Shown piece by piece: positions 1 to 4,520 of a stretch of 7,125 bases of DNA. Position 1 is the stretch's first letter, and every line of letters starts with the position of its first letter. A program made the position numbers and the translations under genes. The notes beneath the pieces are model-generated. The model was not told the DNA's origin, made no database searches, and was given only the letters and a program-made list of their open reading frames with translations. Source of the DNA: Bryobacterales bacterium (GTDB taxonomy: Bacteria > Acidobacteriota > Terriglobia > Bryobacterales > Bryobacteraceae); contig PKYZ01000226.1 of NCBI GenBank assembly GCA_003132865.1, positions 4,882 to 12,006 on the forward strand. The letters are read 5' to 3'.

Positions 1-119
1 CGCGATTCCGAAATCAGCCCGTCCGCGAAGTCCTCCCAGACGGCCCCGTGCGTTTTCAGGTCGATCAAAACGCCGACCTTGCGGCCCTTCTCATCGGTGA
101 CAAACTGGATTCCGGTCAT
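1..119 (-). CDS. Small antitoxin-like protein, N-terminal 39 residues (partial)
   Basis: The reading frame starts at ATG (117-119) and runs off the left edge of the window without a stop. It begins MTGIQFVTDEKGRKVGVLID and continues with LKTHGAVWEDFADGLISES. From memory, the pattern of a short beta-strand start (IQFVTDEKG-K--VLIDL) followed by a W-EDF helix matches small proteins encoded next to RelE/ParE-type toxins and annotated as type II antitoxins. An AAGGA ribosome binding site (130-134) lies 10 bases before the ATG, and a plausible promoter overlapped by a palindrome lies directly upstream. The toxin, if there is one, would lie to the left of the window, so the toxin-antitoxin assignment is inference. 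The coding call itself is well supported by start, ribosome binding site, promoter and composition. Confidence 0.62.
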   Translation of the reverse strand, partial: MTGIQFVTDEKGRKVGVLIDLKTHGAVWEDFADGLISES

Positions 120-153
120 GGCTCTATTTTCCTTCAGGTGACGGCATACGCGC

Positions 154-182
154 ATTGTACATGTACAACCGCGTCCCCGCAA
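154..182 (-). promoter_or_regulatory. Candidate sigma70-type promoter for the antitoxin-like gene
   Basis: Read on the minus strand there is a -35-like TTGCGG (177-182), a 17-base spacer, and a -10-like TACAAT (154-159; five of six consensus bases). Transcription would start near 147, giving a leader of roughly 28 bases before the ATG at 119. The -10 box overlaps the 155-168 palindrome almost completely. The spacing is ideal but the -35 is a weak match, so this remains a prediction. Confidence 0.5.
155..168. promoter_or_regulatory. Perfect 14-bp palindrome, likely operator of the antitoxin-like gene
   Basis: TTGTACATGTACAA is identical to its own reverse complement over all 14 bases. It covers the -10 region of the predicted minus-strand promoter and ends 35 bases before the downstream start codon. 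A dimeric repressor bound here would block RNA polymerase. Type II antitoxins commonly repress their own operons through palindromes in this position, which fits the gene that follows. The palindrome is seen directly; its use as an operator is inferred. Confidence 0.5.
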
Positions 183-345
183 CAGCGCATCCCTACCTTT
201 TCCACCGATCTTCTCCGGTATACAAAAAGGACCCTATGCGACCCGGCGAACTGAGACACCCGTTCCGGCAATGCACGGCCGGCCGCCGCGAATGTCGGGA
301 CGTCGAGAGATCCGGCTGCCAATCTCGGTGACGGTTGCGGGAAAA

Positions 346-1737
346 CTAAACGGCATCGGACCCGAGCCCCTCCGGCCCGGCCGGGCGCGGCGCATCCTTC
401 CACCACACTCCACCCGAGTCGGCGATCTTCTCCAGAATCTGGTCCTTCGTCAGCGCGCGTATGATCTCGCAGCGGCCCGCGCCGGCGAATTGCGCCGCGC
501 CCGCATCGAGCGACTTGTGAAAGCAGTCCCCCGCGCAGTTCCACTTTGCGAAGCAGCCGCGGCAATACTCGCGGCGGTCGACGGTCTGCGCGCGCAGGTC
601 CGTGTAAACCCGCTCGTCGAAATCGTAGCCGGACCTCGTCGTCGAGGGCCGGCCATAGAAGAACCGCTCCGCCCACGGCTGGCGCTCGTCCGCCACCTCG
701 TGGCAGGCGCTGATGTTCCCGCCGGGCGAGACGCAGAAATTGTCGTTTGCCACGCCGCAGAAGTGGTTGGTCACCGTTCCCAGGCGGGCGCCGGAGAAAC
801 GCAGCAGCTTGGCGGCCTTCCCGGATGTGCGCCGCGCCGCGCGAAAAGCTTCGACGAAGGCGGCGGTCTCCGCGCTGGCTCGGTCCCGGCCGCGACCCAT
901 GCGGTACACCGGCTCCGCCTGTATGGCGTGGGGCCGGAATCGCCGGCAGATAAAAGCGACCGATTGGGGCAGACGCGCCAACGATTCCGCCGTCACCGTC
1001 ATTCGGATCGAATAGCGGAAACCGGCGCGGTCGAAGACGCGCAGGGTCGTCAGAACCGCCTCGCTCGACCTTCCGCCGGAGGCGAGACACCGGTTCACGT
1101 CCTGCACCTCCGGCAGCCCGTCGAAGGAAACTGTCGCGCCGTCGAGGTGCGACGCGATCCACTCCCGCTTCGCATCGCTCAGTACGCCGTTGGTCGTCAG
1201 CGAACTCCGCAGCCGCAGTCCCTTCGCCTGGGCAACGGTTCGAGCGTAAAGATGCGACTCCTGGAGGCAGGCCCAGTGCTGGGTCGGCTCTCCGGCGCCG
1301 TGATAGTCGACCTCGAAGGACGATGCGCCGGCCGCCGCCGCGTTTGCCGCGGCAAAGTCGATCGCCCGCCGCGCCGTCGCCGGCCCCATGAACGTGGCCG
1401 GCGCCTCGCCCGAGGCCGCATAGCAGTACGCGCACCGCAGGTTGCAGGCGCTGGTCAGAAGCAGAGTGACCACCCGCGGCCGCGGCGGTCCAGTAAGTTG
1501 CGTAAGGGGCGGCCGCTCCGCAGCGCCACCGACGATCCCGGCTCTTCGCAGCCACGCCAGAACCTCGGCGCTGATGGCATTGACGTCGTGGGTGTCCTCG
1601 TCCGCATCCTGTTTCTGCAGAAAACGCACCAGCGCGGCATTGCCGATCAGCGCCGCGCCCCGTAGCGGCGCATAGACCAGGTATTCGGATTCATTTAGCG
1701 GCAATACGAACAGTTCTGTGGCTGGCCGCACAACCAA
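346..1737 (-). CDS. Radical SAM/SPASM domain protein, probable peptide- or protein-modifying enzyme
   Basis: This 463-residue protein carries the radical SAM cluster motif CNLRCAYC (Cys98, Cys102, Cys105), which binds the 4Fe-4S cluster that cleaves S-adenosylmethionine. Further core elements follow: GAGEPT (147-152, equivalent to the GGEP motif), TTNG (181-184) and VSFDG (203-207). The C-terminus has a complete SPASM domain for auxiliary clusters: C327-x12-G-x4-C345, then C392-x2-C395-x5-C401-x3-C405, then C423. SPASM enzymes usually modify ribosomal peptides or proteins (PqqE, AlbA, sulfatase-maturing enzymes). Residues 8-75, before the barrel, could be a peptide-recognition domain, but this is not shown. 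An in-frame TAA at 1741-1743 forces a start at TTG (1735-1737) or at GTG (1729-1731); neither has a clear ribosome binding site. The gene follows dacB by 38 bases and is probably cotranscribed with it. The substrate is unknown and no precursor peptide is visible nearby. Confidence 0.9.
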   Translation of the reverse strand: MVVRPATELFVLPLNESEYLVYAPLRGAALIGNAALVRFLQKQDADEDTHDVNAISAEVLAWLRRAGIVGGAAERPPLTQLTGPPRPRVVTLLLTSACNLRCAYCYAASGEAPATFMGPATARRAIDFAAANAAAAGASSFEVDYHGAGEPTQHWACLQESHLYARTVAQAKGLRLRSSLTTNGVLSDAKREWIASHLDGATVSFDGLPEVQDVNRCLASGGRSSEAVLTTLRVFDRAGFRYSIRMTVTAESLARLPQSVAFICRRFRPHAIQAEPVYRMGRGRDRASAETAAFVEAFRAARRTSGKAAKLLRFSGARLGTVTNHFCGVANDNFCVSPGGNISACHEVADERQPWAERFFYGRPSTTRSGYDFDERVYTDLRAQTVDRREYCRGCFAKWNCAGDCFHKSLDAGAAQFAGAGRCEIIRALTKDQILEKIADSGGVWWKDAPRPAGPEGLGSDAV

Positions 1738-1754
1738 ATGTTAGCAGACGTCGC

Positions 1755-1776
1755 GGACAGACCAGGAGGTCTGTCC
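1755..1776. repeat. Perfect 9-bp hairpin between dacB and the radical SAM gene
   Basis: On the minus strand the arms are GGACAGACC and GGTCTGTCC, perfectly complementary around a TCCT loop. The last base of the dacB stop codon TAG (1776-1778) is the first base of the stem. The hairpin therefore occupies most of the 38-base gap and ends 17 bases before the TTG start of the next gene. No T-tract follows, so an intrinsic terminator is unlikely. It resembles the longer palindrome at 3467-3502 with base-pair-preserving changes, which suggests a dispersed palindromic repeat family. Confidence 0.75.
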
Positions 1777-3284
1777 TACTCCAGCATGAGCGCGCACACG
1801 CGATCAATGGCCGCCCGCAGATCCGCCGCCGGCCCGTTATAGTTATTCACCAAAATGGAGAAGGCCAGCATCTTCCCATTGCTCCGCCGCGCGTATCCGG
1901 AGAGCGCGGCGACATTCGACAGCGAGCCGGTCTTGGCGAAAATGCGCCCCGCCACCGCCGTGCCCGCAAACCGCGCATGCAGCGTGCCGTCAAGGCCGGC
2001 CACCGGCAGCAGACTCACCCAGGCATCCCGCCCGGCCGATTGGTACATGTGCGCCAGCAACCGCACCACCGCCGCGGGCGTTACCAAGTCCAGGCGCGAC
2101 AGCCCGGAGCCATCCGCAAATGTATAACTGGCGCGGTCGATGCCCACCTCGTCGAGGAACGCCTGCTGTTCCGCGATCCCCGCTTCGCGGCTGCCGATAT
2201 GCCGCCGCGCTTTGGCAACCGCCCGCAGCGCCATCTCCGCATGCAGATTCTGGCTCACTTTATCGGTGATGCGCAGATCCTCCACCAGCGGCGTCGAATC
2301 GCGCCGCGCCAGTTCCACACCCCGCTCCGGCTCGGGCGCCGGCCCGTTCTTCAAATCGGCTACCTGGTTCGGGTACAGATGCACCGCCCGCGCTTCACCG
2401 CGAATGGCGATCCCGCGCCGCGCCAGCGCATCGCGAAAGGCACAGGCCGCATAGAGCGCCGGATCGTCGATGCCCAACACCTCTGTATCGCCCGGATCTT
2501 TCAGCGGCAGCGCGCCCCATATCCGCAACTGCCGCGCGCCGGGCAGCCGTTCGACCATGATTTTGCGCTCGGCTTTGCTCTCTGATGGCGCGGTGCGCAC
2601 ACGATTGTCGATATCGTAGTACTCGACCGGCGGCGTCAGAACAATCCGGGCCGGATCGGATTCATAGCTGCCCGGCAGCACGCTTACCGACAGCGTATTG
2701 TCGTTGATGCTCAGCGCGCTGACCGCCGCGCCGTAATCCCAAACCGGATCGTCGATGGACCAACCGTCAGCATAGGGTTGCCAGACATAAGCAGTGTCGT
2801 CGCCCACGATATCGGCGCTCACCGAGCGCACACCGCGCGCGGCAACCTGGGCGGCCAGATCTTCGATGGCCGCCAGCGGGTCTCCCGAGGGCGCGTCCCT
2901 GCGGTACGGAATCGCGCGGCCCGAGAGGTTCGGATCGCCGCCGCCCACCAGCCGCAGAGATTCCACCGAGGCGTCTTCGCCGGGAGTGCGATCCGCCAGA
3001 ACCCGGGTTTGGAAACGGTAGTCCGGTCCCAGACGCGCCAACGCCAGCGCCGTAGTGAACAACTTGGCGTTCGATGCGGGAAGAAACAGGCGGTTTGCAT
3101 TGCGCTCGAACAGGACGCGTTCCCGATCGAGGCTCACGATGCGGACGCCCCAAAACGACGTGCGCGCCACCGGAGACGCATCCAGAAACGCGGCGATCCG
3201 CGCGCTTGGGCCGGAAGCGCACAGCGGAAGGGCCAGCCACAAGAGGAGCAGCGCGCGCGGCTGTGAAATATTGAGACTCGGCAC
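1776..3284 (-). CDS. dacB: D-alanyl-D-alanine carboxypeptidase/endopeptidase, PBP4 type (peptidase S13)
   Basis: This serine enzyme removes the terminal D-Ala of peptidoglycan stem peptides and cleaves D-Ala-mDAP cross-links in the periplasm. With a GTG start at 3282-3284 the protein has 502 residues, a normal length for the S13 family. Residues 11-25 form a hydrophobic signal peptide core (ALLLLWLALPLCASG). All three penicillin-binding motifs are present: SNAK at 71-74 (nucleophile Ser71, Lys74), SQN at 344-346 and KTG at 451-453. The conserved DGSGLSR lies at 391-397. The long insert between the first two motifs, about 270 residues, is typical of PBP4 rather than low-molecular-weight PBP5. 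An ATG at 3375-3377 in the same frame would add 31 residues that look non-coding and would bury the signal peptide, so the GTG is preferred. Neither start has a clear ribosome binding site. The radical SAM gene follows. Confidence 0.92.
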   Translation of the reverse strand: MPSLNISQPRALLLLWLALPLCASGPSARIAAFLDASPVARTSFWGVRIVSLDRERVLFERNANRLFLPASNAKLFTTALALARLGPDYRFQTRVLADRTPGEDASVESLRLVGGGDPNLSGRAIPYRRDAPSGDPLAAIEDLAAQVAARGVRSVSADIVGDDTAYVWQPYADGWSIDDPVWDYGAAVSALSINDNTLSVSVLPGSYESDPARIVLTPPVEYYDIDNRVRTAPSESKAERKIMVERLPGARQLRIWGALPLKDPGDTEVLGIDDPALYAACAFRDALARRGIAIRGEARAVHLYPNQVADLKNGPAPEPERGVELARRDSTPLVEDLRITDKVSQNLHAEMALRAVAKARRHIGSREAGIAEQQAFLDEVGIDRASYTFADGSGLSRLDLVTPAAVVRLLAHMYQSAGRDAWVSLLPVAGLDGTLHARFAGTAVAGRIFAKTGSLSNVAALSGYARRSNGKMLAFSILVNNYNGPAADLRAAIDRVCALMLE

Positions 3285-3390
3285 TTTACGGCTATCGTAC
3301 TCGAATGTTGTCCGTATCGCCACCACGTCCTGGGCGTTTGATGTGATGTGACCCCGTCCCGTGGGGTGCTCAACCATATTGGGGATTGTG

Positions 3391-3406
3391 ACTAACTAAC
3401 TAACTA
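3391..3406. repeat. ACTA tetranucleotide repeat, four copies
   Basis: Four perfect tandem copies of ACTA lie 13 bases upstream of the far-upstream ATG of dacB (3375-3377) and about 107 bases upstream of its preferred GTG start. The tract carries stop codons in all three plus-strand frames. A tract of four units could vary in length by slippage, but nothing shows that it does. Confidence 0.6.
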
Positions 3407-3466
3407 GCCAAGCTTCGCCTTGATATCCGGAGCATATGGAAGTCAGGAGTGAGAATGGCTTTGTGG

Positions 3467-3502
3467 GGCAGGCTCCCAGCCTGCCGCGGCCTCCCAGGCC
3501 GC
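3467..3502. repeat. Double palindromic repeat, two adjacent hairpins
   Basis: Two perfect stem-loops lie head to tail with no base between them. The first is GGCAGGCT / CCC / AGCCTGCC (3467-3485), the second GCGGCCT / CCC / AGGCCGC (3486-3502). Both have a CCC loop. The architecture, GC content and intergenic location are those of dispersed REP-like elements; from memory, similar double palindromes recur in acidobacterial genomes. The shorter hairpin at 1755-1776 appears related and has the opposite orientation. No function is evident; mRNA stabilisation or a mobile REP/RAYT-like origin are possibilities. Confidence 0.75.
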
Positions 3503-3528
3503 CATGTGGGATGCTTTTCCGCGGTCGA

Positions 3529-3549
3529 AACGAGAACAAAATTCTCGTT
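3529..3549. repeat. 8-bp inverted repeat, possible weak terminator after ppiC
   Basis: AACGAGAA / CAAAA / TTCTCGTT is a perfect 8-bp stem with a 5-base loop, 115 bases past the parvulin stop. Read on the minus strand the distal arm runs into only a short T stretch (TTTCG) and the stem is AT-rich, so termination is possible but weakly supported. Confidence 0.4.
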
Positions 3550-3588
3550 GCGCGCCGCATAACGGTCTAACCGCTACCGCGAAATCAA

Positions 3589-3607
3589 CCGGCTTTCACT
3601 GAGCCGG
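3589..3607 (-). terminator. Candidate weak terminator of the VCBS-ppiC cluster
   Basis: On the minus strand, CCGGCT and AGCCGG form a 6-bp GC-rich stem around a 7-base loop, and the sequence TTGATTT follows directly. It begins 56 bases after the stop codon of the parvulin gene, the end of the upstream gene cluster. The stem is short and the T-tract is interrupted. Confidence 0.3.
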
Positions 3608-3663
3608 GTAAAGATGGCATCCCGTCAGGGACCGGACTGCACGCTGGCGGGCTGGGAGGCATG

Positions 3664-4517
3664 TCAAACGACGGCGGGCGCCGCGGACTCCCAACGAATA
3701 TCGGCGCGGCAGCGCAACTCCGCGACAGCGCGGAGATAGACTTGGTGCTGGCTCTGCAACGTGAGGATGCGCCCGATGTCCGCGCGCACTTCTTCAAAGG
3801 TGGCGGCACCGGCATCTGTTCTGGCGCGCAACTCGGCGATGTGGAAGCCGAAGGGCGTGGTGAAGATGCCGGTGCGCTGGCCAGGTTCGAGGGCCCGGAT
3901 GGCGTCTTCGAACTCCTGGACCATTTGGCCTGCGGGGAATTGCCCGAGGTCGCCTCCATTGCCTTTGCAGTCGGAGTGGTGTTCGGCGACTTCGGCGAAT
4001 GGCTGGCCGCGCTCCAACTCGGCCAGCGCCGCTTCGATGCCCGCCCGCGCCCCTTCCGCGCTATGCTCCCGGTTGACATGCTTCACGATGTGCGCGGCGT
4101 GAAACGTCTCCGGGTTGCGGAAGTTTTCCCGGTTCGCCTCATAGAAAGCTTCGACTTCCCGCGCCGCCGGTTGCGCAGATCCGGCCACCATCTCCGAATG
4201 CGTACGTTGCAGGCGGAATTGGCGCTCCACCCACTGCCGCAGGAAGCTATCCTCGAACGCGGTGCCGCGATTGCCGGCCTGCCGCTGCCGTCGCACTTCT
4301 TGCTCGATCGTCTGGGCATCGATGGGGCGCGGATCTTGGGCCGTCGCTTGCTCCACCAGCATGCGGTCGATGGCCGAGTTTTGCGCGGCGATCCGCAATT
4401 GCCGCGCGCGCTCGGCTTCGTCGGCGATGGCGTTGAGGCGGAGTCGTGGCCGAGGCGTTGCTCTTCCTCGCGGAACCACGCTTCCGGCACACGCTGCCCG
4501 TTGACCAGGTATGGCAT
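3664..4517 (-). CDS. PpiC/parvulin-type peptidyl-prolyl cis-trans isomerase, with apparent frameshift near 4452
   Basis: The protein starts at ATG (4515-4517) as MPYLVNGQRVPEAWFREEEQ. After CAA CGC CTC (ending at 4452) the coding signal moves to another frame, continuing RPRLRLNAIADEAERARQLR and so on to the TGA at 3664. One extra C near 4452 restores a 284-residue protein. The N-terminal part (about 1-120) is helical and SurA/NifM-like. The parvulin domain spans about 136-234, with FHAAHIV (139-145), HHSDCKGNGGDLGQF (180-194), the FEDAIRALEPGQ segment and TPFGFHI (221-227). A C-terminal helix follows. This family isomerises Xaa-Pro bonds and assists folding of exported or specific client proteins. 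No signal peptide is visible, unlike SurA or PrsA, so it may act in the cytoplasm. The gene starts three bases after the VCBS gene stop, indicating translational coupling. The break could be a sequencing error or a true pseudogene. Confidence 0.85.
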
Positions 4518-4520
4518 GGC

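Larger units (their letters stand above)
120..345. other. Non-coding gap between radical SAM gene and antitoxin-like gene
   Basis: These 226 bases follow the stop codon of the radical SAM gene. The distal 60 bases hold the ribosome binding site, promoter and palindrome of the next gene. The rest contains a 10-bp self-complementary CGGCCGGCCG (276-285) but no convincing terminator stem followed by a T-tract, and no small reading frame with a ribosome binding site that looks like a peptide precursor. Whether transcription of the radical SAM gene ends here is not evident. Confidence 0.5.
3285..3663. other. Non-coding region between ppiC and dacB
   Basis: About 380 bases separate the parvulin stop from the preferred dacB start. 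They hold, in transcription order, a candidate terminator stem (3589-3607), an AT-rich hairpin (3529-3549), the double palindrome (3467-3502) and the ACTA tract (3391-3406). No convincing -35/-10 pair could be identified for dacB on the minus strand, although a promoter is expected here because the gap is long. A 31-codon in-frame extension of dacB (3285-3377) is open but lacks a ribosome binding site. Confidence 0.5.

Noticed and set aside
276..285. Self-complementary CGGCCGGCCG downstream of the radical SAM gene, considered as a terminator
   Set aside because: It has no loop and no T-tract and is expected by chance in DNA this GC-rich.
134..1665. Long open frames (over 460 codons) on both strands overlapping the radical SAM gene
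   Set aside because: They are Arg/Gly/Ala/Pro-rich, match no domain, and arise from the high GC content. Only the 346-1737 frame carries the cysteine motifs in order.
3216..3221. Lipoprotein cleavage site around Cys22 of the dacB product
   Set aside because: The residues before the cysteine (L-P-L-C) do not fit the lipobox, so a standard signal peptide is more likely.
1977..3266. Plus- and minus-strand frames overlapping dacB
   Set aside because: They have shadow-type composition with no motifs. The dacB frame contains all three PBP active-site motifs.
3438..3561. Small minus-strand frame starting ATGCGGCGC between ppiC and dacB, considered as a precursor peptide
   Set aside because: It reads through the double palindrome, has no ribosome binding site, and has no leader-core character.
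4441..4460. Programmed -1 ribosomal frameshifting in the parvulin gene
   Set aside because: No slippery heptamer and no obvious downstream structure are present at the junction; a lost C is simpler.
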